The notes beneath the pieces were generated by a model. The model was not told the DNA's origin. It did no database searches and saw only the letters and a program-made list of their open reading frames with translations. A stretch of 64,000 bases of DNA, from assembly GCA_964035575.1 (NCBI GenBank), contig OZ037904.1, positions 558,001-622,000 on the forward strand, given 5' to 3'. Made by a program: the position numbers and the translations under genes. Of the stretch, positions 31,500-43,383 are shown one piece after another (the first letter of the stretch is position 1; every line of letters begins with the position of its first letter). Source of the stretch: Rhynchopus sp. YZ270_cl-10. Taxonomy: Eukaryota; Euglenozoa; Diplonemea; Diplonemida; Diplonemidae.

Positions 31500-32065
31500 T
31501 GTTTTGTGTATGTTAAAGGTGTAAAGGAAACCGGGTACTGTTTGGTTGATGTGTTGTTTGGTCCGGGTGGGGATATTGAACAGCAAAAAGCTGGTAGAAC
31601 ATCACCCAACTGTTCGCGATATCTTTGCCACCTTGTTAACAAAAGATTGGCTTGAAATACTGTGACCTTGGTGTGTGACCAGGAGGAGGCATGGGCGGAC
31701 CCTAACTACAGTATACAGTCCTGCGCATATGAATCCGTGGAGGCAGTAAAGTGCAAAAGCCTCTGTGTATTGCAGGTATCGAGGAAAAAGAGGGGTGAGA
31801 ACTCTTTTTGTAGCATTGCCGATCAATCAAAAGACTGGTTGCGTGCGACAATAGCAAAGACAAAACTGTGCTTTTTTTCCTTTTCTGATTTTTGGAGGGG
31901 GGAAAAAGAGTAGTAGGGAGATGTGCTAAAACGCATCTCAGTCGAATGCAAATGTGCAAAAAAATAAACTAAACATAACATTATACCAACTGATCTGTCC
32001 TTACTACTCTACTACTATGTCTTTTTCCGTTGACTGCAGCCATTTAGGCTCTTTGCCTATAACGA
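31500..32065. other. 5' flank of Ump1 gene
   Basis: No gene recognised. A fragment of repeat C lies at 31968-32052. Confidence 0.45.
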
Positions 32066-32428
32066 ATGATAATGGATGAGGAGGAGGATTCAAAAGGCCG
32101 CCACCCACAACTCCGCCCAAGACGACTGACGCGTAAGGGCGCGCGTGAGATGAGACTCCTGCGCACAAGACGACACCCCCTCCTGTACACGGACAGGAGC
32201 CACAACGACACCCCCAACTGCAAGGCGTGCGGAAAGACGAATGTGACGGCGAAACACCTCCTGAAGCAATGCCCCAAGCTTACTGACAAAAGAGCCAACC
32301 TGTGCAGCAACACCTCGTGGGGAACACTCCTCACTCAACAACCAGAAGTGGTCCTAGAATACTTGGTGTCCTCCGGATTGTCTGATGACTCTCTGAGTGA
32401 CCTTCTGAGACCAGCTGTAACGAATTGA
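32066..32428 (+). pseudogene. LINE C-terminal fragment, second family
   Basis: 120 residues open: LRTRRHPLLYTDRSHNDTPN, then CKACGKTNVTAKHLLKQCP. A CxxC...H...C finger with a following helix is typical of LINE ORF2 ends. It is not close to the 23226 fragment in sequence. The downstream 32560-32720 segment resembles 24310-24440 and may be a common 3' tail. Confidence 0.6.
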
Positions 32429-32803
32429 AGGGAACATAACTTTTTACTTTTATCTACTTTTACTTTTACTCTTACTAGCAACAAGAGGATACCAAAAACA
32501 AAGAAAACATCAAGCGAACACACCGACCAGCATATCAGCTGATCACGGGAACCTCTTTTTCAGGCTTCCACCTTTTGACGTCAGGCCAGTGTCCTAAATG
32601 ATGCTGCCACACCCTGAGGGGGAGGTGTGCTGTCTGTAAACTCTGTGTGGCAACAACGGGGAGGTGACCTCCGTATATCGGCAACCCGCACGTCCTAGAT
32701 GTGAAAAACGGCACCAGCCGGGACACGGTCCCGGGTTTACTCCGGATAGAACAAAAAAAGAGCAGCCACACTGCTTCGGCAGCGCTAAAGAGACGAGAGT
32801 AAA

Positions 32804-33313
32804 TACCCTCATAGTAAAAATAATGTTTTTTCAAAAATAAATTATTAAAAAAATGACCCAAAAGTAACATTTTTTTTGTAACAATTTAATAAAATGTTTT
32901 ATTCGTTTTTTTGCAGTTGGGCAAAAAGTAACAAATGCTACAAAGAAAAAATAAAAAGCCCATGGTTGAACCACGGGAGTACCATTGGGAACTGGGTTGC
33001 TGACCACACCATACAGGCTGTACCTCATTTTTTTTTTGCCTGCGGCGCCATTTTCCCTTTTTTGCTCCGCAAAAAAGGGTTCGTTGAGTGACTCTGTGTA
33101 AAAAGCTAGATTTTTACACCATGGGTTTCCGCGCTGTATGCTTTATTAGCCCCCAGTAACATTTTTGTTACGCCTGCGGCGTAACAAAAATGTTACAAAA
33201 AAATAAAATCCAAAAAATGAAAAAAGTAACAAAATGCAAAAATGTTATAAAAAAAATAAAAATCGCCGAAATAATTTATTTGTAACAATAACATAATTTA
33301 TACTATGAGGGTA
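32804..33313. mobile_element. Inverted-repeat MITE V
   Basis: 13-bp inverted ends TACCCTCATAGTA. The interior is built from AAAAATGTTAC/GTAACAAAAATG repeats, with a central hairpin GTTACGCCTGCGGCGTAAC (about 33169-33187). Non-coding. Confidence 0.8.
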
Positions 33314-33315
33314 CC

Positions 33316-33356
<41 letters not shown>

Positions 33357-33447
33357 AAATAAAGACAGATCTACCGTTGGTTTTAAAATATGTTTGGTTT
33401 ACAATAACATTTCGTGTAACATGCACATTTGTGTAGCGAGTCTTTTT

Positions 33448-33610
33448 TTAAAAGGAAGAGCGGGGATTGGAAACAATATATTTGACCCATTGTGTGGGTG
33501 GTAGAGAGACGAATTCATCGCTGTCTTTACAGTACACTTTTGAGGTTAACAGAGTGAGTCTGTTCCACGTATCAGAAGAACGCGGAACATTGGAGACAGG
33601 GCCCTCAGGT
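33448..33610 (-). CDS. Orphan terminal exon, unknown protein
   Basis: After an acceptor (ttttgacacatcacacag, exon from 33610) a frame of 53 residues reads PEGPVSNVPRSSDTWNRLTL and VYCKDSDEFVSLPPTQWVKY, ending NPRSSF and a stop. Codon use and the N-glycan-free, aromatic-rich content look like host coding sequence, but no family is recognised. The intron upstream carries repeat A (33643-33685) directly before the pyrimidine tract and repeat B (33801-33848) further in. The 5' exons were not found; they may have been separated by insertions. Confidence 0.45.
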
Positions 33611-33850
33611 CTGTGTGATGTGTCAAAAGAAAACAAAAGCTGAGAAGATGACCCTAAGCCTCTCGTGCTTAGTCACCTTGATCAGATTCGTTATCGCGCA
33701 GCATCAAACAAACAGTACTGATAAGAAGGCATCATTGGAGACACAGAGCGACGTGGGGGAGGTGTCCGTTTTTGCTAAAAAAGGGGGGGAAAATATTTAA
33801 GTAGTTGAAAATGCAAACCATGCCGGACAACTGGTGGACAGGGCACCTGG

Positions 33851-34612
33851 TTTAAATTAAAACAAAAAGAGAGAAGTTGAAGGTGCATTTTTGTTTTCTG
33901 GAAGGAACACAAAAAGTCTCTCAAAAATAGCGGAAGACATTAGGACTCAGGGTCCTCAAGGGGGTGCAAAAAAATTTTTTTGCACCAAAAAAAAAAAAAA
34001 AAAAAAAAGTTTTTTTGGGGCGAAAAAAATTTTTTGAGGGGGGATTTCAGGCTTCAGCAGGGATTCTCTGGCTTTTCGTCAGCACCACAACAGACACAGC
34101 CAAGCACCACTAGGTGGCTGTCACACTCACAATGTGTGAAAGTGGTGCCAGGGATACTCCCTGCGATTGTCGCCACCTTTAGCAGTCTAGGAAAGCAAGC
34201 GAAGTGATTATGTGGAAGTGTATTTCGTTTTATGCATGGGTACTGAGTGTAATTTTCCGCTCGCTGCGCTCGCGGAGGTACACCTTAAAAATTTTTTCCG
34301 CTCGCTTCGCTCGCGGAAAGACACCCCAATGTGAAATAAAAAAAACGGGCGCAGGAAAATTTTTTTGAGCCTCCCACGATTTCACAAAAACCCAAAAAAA
34401 TAGCGTCAGGCCCTGGTTTCCCCATTTTCCCGTGAATTTTCACACCTCTTCCAACTTTGTCAGGGAGGAGCGCGCGCGAAGCGCGCGTGACGACCGCTTG
34501 TGTGGGGAGAAAGCTCGGAATGGACTTTTCTGAAGGGTTTTGTACAGAAAAATTTTTGCACCCCCAAAATTCCCAGAGAGGGGTGCAGGCTGAGGACCCT
34601 GTTAGGACTCCC

Positions 34613-34661
<49 letters not shown>

Positions 34662-34794
34662 GGTTCATCTCGATCAGGCTTTGCGCTAACTTCTGTCCTT
34701 TGTCCCGGGATTTTTGGATATTTTTGTGGTGCGTTTTTTTTTTGCAAACCGGGGTTTCCTTAAGAAAACCAGAGAATCTCATATTTCATAGTAA
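33851..34794. other. Non-coding interval
   Basis: Poly-A/T tracts, a hairpin CGCGCGCGAAGCGCGCG (34471), and CGCTCGC..CGCTCGCGG motifs at 34258 and 34300. A 34060-34200 segment looks weakly coding on the minus strand, but no gene can be supported. Confidence 0.4.
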
Positions 34795-35330
34795 GGGTAC
34801 TTTAGAGTGTTTTCACACACACATGTGACCCCACCGTGGAGAGCAATCGGCTCGCGCGATCAAAAGAAAGCAGAGAAGAGGGAAAAGAAAAAAAGAAAAA
34901 AGTTGGGTACCGTGCGCCTGCGGCGCTACCTGTTCCTACCCTCCTTTATGTTTAAACACGATGTACTTATGTACAGTTCATTTTATTTTGAGTACGACTC
35001 CACATCCCCCCTGAGGATGATCCCCCCTCCCTCACGGATAAAGATTGATTAGGACGCCATGGGGCACACCCCCTCCGAGGCCATAACCGTCCTGGGTTTT
35101 CTCACTCTTCTCTGTGGTCACTGAAACCCCACCGCCATCACTACGTTACCGATAGCTTCTTCAGTACGTTGGGTTTTCAGACCTGAAAATAACCCTTGTT
35201 TACGAGTATGGGCTCATGTTTTGTCAAATTTTAAGTCGCTGCATTTTTGTCCATTTTTCCGTACATCCCCCACCACAATCCGGGATTGGTTCGGAAATGC
35301 AACAAAACGACCTCTTGGCGGGAGAAAGCC
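34795..35330 (+). repeat. SINE-like repeat G, interrupted copy
   Basis: Head at 34795-34935 (ACATGTGACCCCACCGTGGA to the GCGCCTGCGGCGC tail). The 3' body is at about 35165-35330, separated by unrelated sequence. Confidence 0.65.
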
Positions 35331-35394
35331 ACAGGAAATTTACGCACTTTTTGCAAACAGGGGTTTCCTTACTAAAACCAGAGGAATCTCATCG

Positions 35395-35720
35395 TTCAGA
35401 GTACTTTAGAGTGTTTTTGCGCACACATGTGACCCCACCGTGGAGAGCAATCGGCTCGTGCAATCAAAAGAAAGCAGAAAAAAGGGAAAAATAAAAAGAC
35501 AAAAGTTGGGTACCGTGCGCCTGCGGCGCTACCTGTTCCCAGTCAAAACACCACAATTCCATCTGAATTTGGGTTTTCAGACCTGAAAATGCCCCTTGTT
35601 TAAGAGTATGGGTTCACATTTTGTGAAAATTTAAGTCACTAAAATTTTGTCCATTTTCCCGAATATGCCCCACCACAACGCGGGATTGGCTCGGAAATGC
35701 CACAAAACACTGTTTTTTCA
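35395..35720 (+). repeat. SINE-like repeat G, complete copy
   Basis: About 325 bp: TTTAGAGTGTTTT, CACATGTGACCCCACCGTGG, GAGAGCAATCGGCTCG, an A/G-rich stretch, GGTACCGTGCGCCTGCGG, then TTTTCAGACCTGAAAAT and TTGGCTCGGAAATGCCAC. It serves as the uninterrupted reference for the copies split by M and O. Confidence 0.75.
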
Positions 35721-35962
35721 CCCCCTGACGCACAACTATTTGAGGTGCGTTTTTTTGGTCCCGAAAGACGATTTTTCAGATTTTTTTCCAAAAGTTAGCG
35801 CGAAGCCTGATCTCGATGGGACCCTTTACAATCCTATCACGGAACACAGTAGAAAGTGCATTTTGTTTGCACCTTCTGGTAGGAACACTTTGCAATGCTC
35901 CACGGGAACCCGTTTCTGCAGAAAACGAACGCTGGTAAAAAGTTACCGCTCTTATGGCCCCT

Positions 35963-36058
35963 AGGCATACCTAGAAGGCGAATTTCGTATTCGCCCTACA
36001 TTCGGATCCGAATATCATATCGCATGTTTTCTTCTATATTCGCCTTCTAGGTATGCCT
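35963..36058. mobile_element. Short foldback S
   Basis: ~96 bp with inverted ends GGCATACCTAGAAGGCGAAT. Confidence 0.8.
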
Positions 36059-36519
36059 GGGGGGAGGGAAACCAAAGAAAGCTGACGTGAAATACAACAG
36101 CACTCTCGTGAACAGTGTACCTTGGTCATGACCGGTGTACCGGTGTTAACCCCCAACTAATCCTACATCCATTTCGATGTTTTCATCTGAAAGTTTGTAA
36201 GACAAAAGCCTAAGAAAGGCTCGCTTCCACAAAAAAAAAATACACAAACACAAAACAGGCTCTGGACAACAAAGGGCACCATGACATGATCAGAACCCTG
36301 AGCTGAACAGAACAGAACAGAACGTGAACACACGCACAATATTAGCATGAAGTTACGATGTCTTGTACAAGACATCTATTAGAATACATCGGGTGTGCAG
36401 GTGGAGGCAGGGACAAAGGCAGGGGTGTCGCTAATTTTGGGAAAATTTTTGAAAAATCTGAAATCGGGGTGCAAATTTTTTTTTTTACGTGGGGATTTTT
36501 TTTCCATCACCAGGGGGCG

Positions 36520-38050
36520 AAAAAACAGTGTTTTGTGGCATTTCCGAGCCAATCCCAGGCTGTGGTGGGGGATATACGGAAAAATGGACAAACTTTTAGT
36601 GACTTAAATTTTCACAAAATATGAACCCATACTCTTAACCCTTTGGGGACTAACTTCCACTTGAGTGGAAGTTTTATCTTTTTTTCTTAGGAAGACCAGT
36701 AAGCTATGATCTGCTCAGTATTTTCGACCAACTCTTGGCATAATGGAAATATTTTTTGGCCCATCTTTCCAAAGAAGCAAGAATCGAAGGTTTTAGAAAT
36801 AATGGATCCGTGTCAGACGGTGGCGCCCCCAAGCTGATTTTCAGGAAATCGGGAAAAAGTGGGGTTTTTTACGGTTTTTGCTTTTTCACCTCGCAAGTGA
36901 GTTAGATATCTTCCAAGTGGTATTTTTCAAAAAATTTGGGCGTCGTTAAAAGATTTTTTGCAAATCTATCAAATAACGCCATTTTTGAGAGAAAAAAATG
37001 AGGTGGGTTATGCAGAAAACGAGATAAGGTTGTTTTGGGGTGGTCTGCCAAAGTAGGAAAGTCACCACCGGCCAATAATTTTAGGAAAAAATATTTCTGG
37101 AACTGATCTCGCATTGCGTTGCATTCCGGCAGTTTCGCGCATTTAACGACACCCAAAGTTTTTGAAAATGGACACTGTGAAGTCAATTTACTCACTTGCC
37201 CCCCTAACATACCCTACTTTTTTCCACTATTCCCTAGTAAAAGTGACATTTTTAGACATGTTGCCTGAGGCCTCAAAATATGGAAAATCCGCCAAAATCG
37301 GCCACAAAAATGCCCGGAAATGCGTTTCCGCGCCGAAATTTTGGAAAATATGAAAAAATTGACCCAAAAAATGCACTTTTAATGACCCAAACACTACAAA
37401 ACGACCCAAAGAAACCCCACTGTTTCCCTCACACGGTTAACACCACCTTAGCTAGTCTAAACTCCTCGATTTTTTTTTTATTGGATTCCTTTTTATGCAA
37501 ATCTATCAATTGCGTCGGTTTACGGGTCCGGGAAAAAATCTCTGATCAACTTCCACAACCTCGTCATACTCACTCTGAAAACTACTTTTTCAGAATGGGG
37601 ACTCTAGGCTCTCCAGTATCTAATAAATTTGAAAATTTTCAAAAGTTATAAATTCTTGCTTCTTTGGATTCAGATGATAAAAAATCTTTCAATTCCGCCC
37701 CTCGACTTGGTTTTTATGCATGTGGGGCCACATTACCTACCTTCCTCTGTGGGGACCCCGATTTTTGACCCTAAAGTCGGCCCACCTCCGTCCCCAAAGG
37801 GTTAAACATGGGTCATTTTCAGGTCTGAAAACCCAAATTCAGATGAAATTGTGGTGTTTTTGACACTACTGAGAACAGTAGGTAGCGCCGCAGGCGCACG
37901 GTACCCAACTTTTGTCTTTTTCTTTTTCCCTTTTCTCTGCGTTCTTTTGATTGTGCGAGCCGATTGCTCTCCACGGTGGGGTCACATGTGTGCGCTAAAA
38001 TACGCTAAAGTACCCTTACTATGAAGTATGAGATTCTCTGGTTTTAGCAA
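36520..38050 (-). repeat. SINE-like repeat G, copy split by piggyBac-like M
   Basis: 36520-36634 and 37806-38050 together make one G copy, reading through at the TTAA used by M. Confidence 0.75.
36639..37801. mobile_element. piggyBac-like element M, non-autonomous
   Basis: TTAA on both sides (36635-36638, 37802-37805) and inverted ends CCCTTTGGGGAC. TTAA duplication with CCCTTT-type ends is characteristic of piggyBac transposons. The 1,163-bp interior has a small CTTCCACTTGAGTGGAAG palindrome near the left end and no transposase. It sits in a G repeat whose other copies are uninterrupted. Confidence 0.85.
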
Positions 38051-38139
38051 GGAAACCCCTGCAAGCATGTTCCCAGATCACGAAAAAAGGGGAGGCGTTT
38101 TTGGGCGTTTTTGTTGATTGCATCGTCCGATGCGGTGCA

Positions 38140-38440
38140 ATTGCAGAAAGTGATGGGGTCATTTTGGAAAAATGGACGAGTTTTCGGTATTTAAATTTTC
38201 ACCATTTTTTTATTCCTGTGCACTTTTCGAGACTGCCGATTCTCGTAAACAAGGGTCATGTTCAACTCTGAAAACACAGCTTCAGATGAAATTGTGGTGT
38301 TCTTGACTGAGAACGGTAGCGCCGCAGGCGCACGGTACCCAGCTTTTGTCTTTTTGTCTTTTCCTTTTTCTCTGCGTTCTTTTGATTGCGCGAGCCGATT
38401 GCTCTCCACGGTGGGGTCACATGTGTGCGCAAAAACACGC
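38140..38440 (-). repeat. SINE-like repeat G, copy
   Basis: Contains the GCGCCGCAGGCGCACGGTAC tail and CACGGTGGGGTCACATGTGT head, with a diverged 3' body. Confidence 0.65.
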
Positions 38441-39571
38441 TATGGTACCTTTACTAAGGAAACCCTGGTTTGCAAAAAAAAAGGGTAAGGCAGGGTAAGG
38501 TAAATCTGGAAATCCCACCCAAAAAAAAAAAATCTTCGCGGGGTGAGGGCGGCACCTGGGGATTTTCCCTGACCCCCAAAAACCTCGTGTTTGGAACGTT
38601 CTGACACAACCGAGTTCACGGTGGCCTCTCACTTAAAAAAAGAACAAGTTGTTAACACATTAAACCCACCCTGTATTAGGTGCAAATTTTTTTTTTCCTA
38701 CACAGATTTTACTAGGGGTGCAAATTTTTTTTTGGGTTTTGAAAAAGTCGGGACCCTGGACCCGAATTAGCGACACCCCTGGACAAAGGTTGAAAAAAAA
38801 AAAAACTTCATTTGAAATACAACAGCCCACTCGTGACAGTGTACCAAATAAATTAGAAAAGAAAGATGTGTCTCAACACAGGGTCAGACGAAAGCACAAC
38901 CGCACGCCCACAGCCAAACCCAGCACACCACGTAGCAATATAAGCAAAATCGAAACAAAACAAAAAAAAAAAAAAAAAAAAAAAAAAAGACTAGAAATAC
39001 AAAAGCCCCGTGAGTGTTTACCTTGGTACGGGATCAGTACACCGGAAGAAAGTAAGTTGAAAACAAGAATTGAAACACCTTTGTTCTCTAAAAGGTTTTC
39101 AAAAAAGAGTAGTTGAAACGTGCTAAAACGCATCTCAGTCGAGCTCATGCAAAGGGTGAGACATGAATGATCCGTACCGTTAGAGAACGGAGGCGGTTCA
39201 CAACCGCTCGGTGAATCACGTGACCTCTTTATACCCTTTTTGGGGGTTTGTTGACACTTTATTTCTTGAGTCACCGTTTTGGAAAAGTATACGGCTGGGC
39301 AGATTTTGGATGATATACATTACTGCACGTCACCTGTCCAAAAAAAAAAAGAAACTTGTCCAGATGAATGTACACGGTGCACACATAGCCTAACACAATG
39401 ACGTTGGAGGTGCAAACAGCTCGTGGATGTACAGGCACTCAAATAAAAGGAAATTGAGAGGCGATAGTCCCGCAAAGAAGAAAAAAAAATAAGGGCGGGA
39501 GAGGGGTGTAAACTTAGTATCGGAGGAACTATACTCCTTGCTACGCTTGTAGATGCAAAAAATAAGTTTAA

Positions 39572-39773
39572 AAAACTAGACGATATCATCCGCCAACTGA
39601 TCTTGATAACAATAAAAAAAATACAACAGTGTTTTTTTCGTTGAACGCAGCCAAATAGGGTAAAAATCTGTTTGGCGCAAGGTGAAAGGAATCAAGGGGG
39701 AAATACTGCTATGCAAGATCTGAACGTTGGCTTTCTTTTTGTCTAGTTTCTTAATACACTACGTGTTAGGGGG
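39572..39773 (-). repeat. Structured repeat C, complete copy
   Basis: Outer pair AAACTAGAC/GTCTAGTTT, inner pair GCCAAC/GTTGGC, central pair GCCAAA/TTTGGC, outside hairpin ACACTACGTGT, G tract. Confidence 0.75.
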
Positions 39774-40734
39774 AAAAAAAGTTGCTTGTGTCTCTTTGTC
39801 TTCAAGTTTCGTGTTTGCTTGCATTGAAGCATCCACACATATTTTCCGAAGTTCCCAGAAGAAAACTCTTGCCGTCTCTGAGGTGTCCGAAGCTGTAGAG
39901 CACTTCAGACATGGGGTGGGGAGGGACTGTCTTTCTGGAGGGGGGGTTGAGTAAAAATAACAAACATAAAGGGTGAAAGTGCATGGTTGTACAAAGTGCT
40001 TGACGAGTACTCGAAAATGAAAAAAAAAAAAAACTGGCCACTCGACACTCCGAGTACTCGCCCGACCCATTTGTTATTTTTTTAAAATTTACTCGTTCTG
40101 GCACTCGAGTACTCGAGTAGAAAAAAGTGGGGGGGAAAAAACACGTATGGCAAATGATAATTTATTATGAGATCTCATAATAAATTATGAGATCATTATG
40201 CGCTATTATGCGCGCTCATAATAATCGCATAAGGGTAGATAAATAAATTTATTTGTTTCTTGTCCGAGACGTTTTGAAATTCTGTACGTACGTACGGAAA
40301 AAAATATTAGTTGGGAAAAAAATGTTGGAAAAAAATCGCTACCATGGGAGCGGGGCAAGCAGAAGGGAGACAACTACATTGATTTCACATGCCTCGTTGA
40401 TGGTAGGTGTCATTGGGGGGGATACGGCGATGTTAGTTCTCAGTTTTTTATAATGTTCTTGTACGTTTAGCGGTTCGCCACTGCTCCCAGAACGCTTCCA
40501 CATTTTGCGCGGATAGCGCCTTGCATGCTTCCGTGGCAGATCTTCTGCACGCTCAGCTCAGCATTTCCGAGGATGTTTCTGGCCTCGCTAAGTCCCGAAG
40601 GTCATCCCTTCACTGACAAGAAGGAAGCTCACACTTAGCCCTGAATGTTACGGAGCAGGCTTCGTGCCCACTTTTGGAAAGTCTGAAAAATCGTGTTTCG
40701 GGACCAAAAAAAAAACACACCTCAAACAGTTGTG

Positions 40735-41060
40735 CATCAAGGGGTGGAAATAACAGTGTTTTGTGGCATTTCCGAGCCAATCCCGGGCTGTGGTGGGGGA
40801 TATACGGAAAAATGGGCACAATTTTAGTGACTTAAATTTTCACAAAGTATGAACCCATACTCGTAAGCAAGGGTCATTTTCAGGTCTGCAAACCCAACTT
40901 CAGATGAAATTGTGTTGTTGACTGGGAACAGGTAGCGCCGCAGGCGCACGGTACCCAACTTTTTTCCTTTTTATTTTTTCCCTTTTCTCTGCTTTCTTTT
41001 GATTGCGCGAGCCGATTGCTTTCCTCGGTGGGGTCACAAGTGTGTCTAAAAACACTCTAA
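40735..41060 (-). repeat. SINE-like repeat G, complete copy
   Basis: Uninterrupted; it includes the TTAA site (about 40835) that O and the region that M occupy in other copies. Confidence 0.72.
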
Positions 41061-41175
41061 AGTACCGCTCAGGTCACAATAAACATTTTTAAAAACAAAC
41101 ATTTTTTTCTGGGAATCTCGAGATTCTGTACGTACGGTGGACAAGAAACAAATAAATTTGTTTATCTACCCTAAT

Positions 41176-41612
41176 GCATAATAGCGCATAATAGCGCATA
41201 ATAGCGCATAATAGCGCATAATAGCGCATAATAGCGCATAATAGCGCATAATAGCGCATAATAGCGCATAATAGCGCATAATAGCGCATAATAGCGCATA
41301 ATAGCGCATAATAGCGCATAATAGCGCATAATAGCGCATAATAGCGCATAATAGCGCATAATAGCGCATAATAGCGCATAATAGCGCATAATAGCGCATA
41401 ATAGCGCATAATAGCGCATAATAGCGCATAATAGCGCATAATAGCGCATAATAGCGCATAATAGCGCATAATAGCGCATAATAGCGCATAATAGCGCATA
41501 ATAGCGCATAATAGCGCATAATAGCGCATAATAGCGCATAATAGCGCATAATAGCGCATAATAGCGCATAATAGCGCATAATAGCGCATAATAGCGCATA
41601 ATAGCGCATAAT
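41176..41612. repeat. 10-bp tandem array GCATAATAGC
   Basis: About 44 nearly perfect units, ending in the inverse GATTATGCGCTATTATG. Uniform units with no spacers exclude a CRISPR. Confidence 0.95.
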
Positions 41613-42321
41613 GATTATGCGCTATTATGTGCTCATTATGTGCCCTACCCCAATGCCCCAAACCAGAAAATACCACCCTCAGATGTCCAAAAATCCATCT
41701 GCGCCCGGTTTTGAGCAGTGTTGAGCCTCAAGAAGCCCCGTATCTGCTTTTTTCAAAAATGTACATACAACTTGTACCTGCCCACCCCCCGTAGATAGAG
41801 CAACTCACACATCCATCACGCCTCAGTGTGAGCCAGGGGCCAGAAAAGCCCCCAAAGCCACATATTTTCACCCCAGAACCTATCCCGAGGGGTACCCAGG
41901 CGGTTTCGGGGTGTTTAGAGGGACTTGGTGGAACTTAGAACCATGTTTCAAAAAGTGTCAAGCACCTGGTACCAAAGGTTTTCCCACCCAAGGTATCTTA
42001 AGCCGTCAAAAAACGTGAAGTAGGTAATAAATCAAAGAAACCCCCCTGAAGTCAATAAAAACCACACCATAGGCCCATTTGTACCCCAAAAATCGAATTT
42101 CGCCCGGTTTTGGGCACTTTTGACCACTTCTGAGCGACTTTTTTTGGGTGAGGGGGTGGGGGGTACGGCACATAATGAGCGCATAACGCCGCATAATTGG
42201 CGCATAATAGCGCATAATATCACATGTATTATGAGATCTCATAATAGCGCATAATATATTATCATTTGCCATACGTGAAAAAACAGTACTCGGCCGAGTA
42301 CTCAAAAAAAGTGTTGGGGTT

Positions 42322-42552
42322 TCACTGCACAACGGGGACTACTTTTCTCTCAATTTTTTGGAGCCGAACAAAAGGGGTGGCCCTGCAAGTCGGGCGGTTG
42401 ATGATGTTCTCAAAAGCTTCGGTCCACAGCGCATGAGGGTTGTTTGCTCCCGCCGACTCCAGCTTGTACATCCACTCCTCGTTGGCTGCACTGCACAAAC
42501 CGCACCTGCACAACGCAGCACCATTTGTCCCTCCACCTCTTTTTGATCGAAA
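42322..42552 (-). pseudogene. Coding-like fragment in element R
   Basis: A frame reads CRCGLCSAANEEWMYKLESA, then NNPHALWTEAFENIINRP, and ends KVVPVVQ plus stop. A CxCxxC start and good codon usage suggest a transposase remnant; no family is recognised. Confidence 0.35.
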
Positions 42553-42713
42553 AATTTTCTTGCAGAGGGTCGTGGTGGCGGTTCGAGTACTCAAACAAAA
42601 ACGAGTACTCGATGGTCAAGGGAGAAAAAAAAAGGGGGAGTGTTCGAGTACTCGAGTCATATAAAAAAAAAACAGCAAATAGTACTCGAGCATTTTGTAC
42701 AACCATGAAAGTG

Positions 42714-43383
42714 TATTACGTACGCATTTTCATTATCGTGCGGGAACACACTCAGGGCTAAACTTGGCTTCTCTCTTCCACTAAACACTTTTAATGGCCG
42801 CAATGGATAAGTTGTTGAAAAGTGCTAGTTCAACCACCTTACAAAAATTCAAAGTATAGAAATCACAATGAGGGTAGTGGGAAGGTGAGAGGGGAAGAGG
42901 GAGGAGGGGGGTTAATGAAAAAAGAAAAAGTGGTAAAAACGAACAATTGGTTAGTTTTCTCTGGATAGCTTTGGCTTTTTTGTTTTTTTGTCCCGAAAAA
43001 ACATATTAATTTTGGTGTTAACTGCAAGAGATAAGGACAAAGCAAGATTGCGTTAAGCTTTGCTGCGTACACTAGACTTACTATCTTCTGTCTCTTTTGG
43101 CTAACGCCATTTTGTGGAAAACAAGAAAAAAAAAGGGAGGAGTAAAAGATTGTATCATATACTAACTATTCTACTGAAAAGGGAGGGGGTAAGAGAGTTA
43201 ATTTCTGGTTTCGGCGGTCTGCTCCCTTGACCAGGATTTAGCCTGACTGACCGCGCTCATCAAAAGGGAGTCAGGGCTATTTGTGGGGGGGGGCAAAAGG
43301 GGGGGCACAAACCCAAATGTCAAAACAAAAGAGAATGTGTTCAGGTGTCGTAGCTCGCCAAGGGGGAGGCACAGCAGAGAATA
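42714..43383. other. Mostly non-coding interval
   Basis: A small plus-strand frame at 42794 (MAAMDKLLKSASSTTLQKFK) is followed by gtatag and could be a first exon; unsupported. Minus 43199-43275 (PDSLLMSAVSQAKSWSREQT) after cacaaatag could be a last exon. Confidence 0.3.

Larger units (their letters stand above)
40142..42277. mobile_element. DNA element Q nested in R
   Basis: 20-bp perfect inverted ends CACGTATGGCAAATGATAAT. A second inverted pair (ACAAGAAACAAATAAATTT...) is present at about 40250 and 41145. It encloses a G copy and a decamer array. TTATGAGATCTCATAATA palindromes lie next to both ends. Confidence 0.78.
39982..42707. mobile_element. DNA element R with 6-bp target duplication
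   Basis: AAAGTG flanks both sides (39976-39981, 42708-42713). Inverted ends CATGGTTGTACAAA-TGCT are followed by clusters of the palindrome GAGTACTCGAGTACTC. It contains element Q and a short reading frame near its right end. Confidence 0.78.

Noticed and set aside
41089-41676. CRISPR-like or protein-coding array
   Set aside because: Units of 10 bp with no spacers: a satellite. The AIMRYYALLC frames are periodic artefacts.
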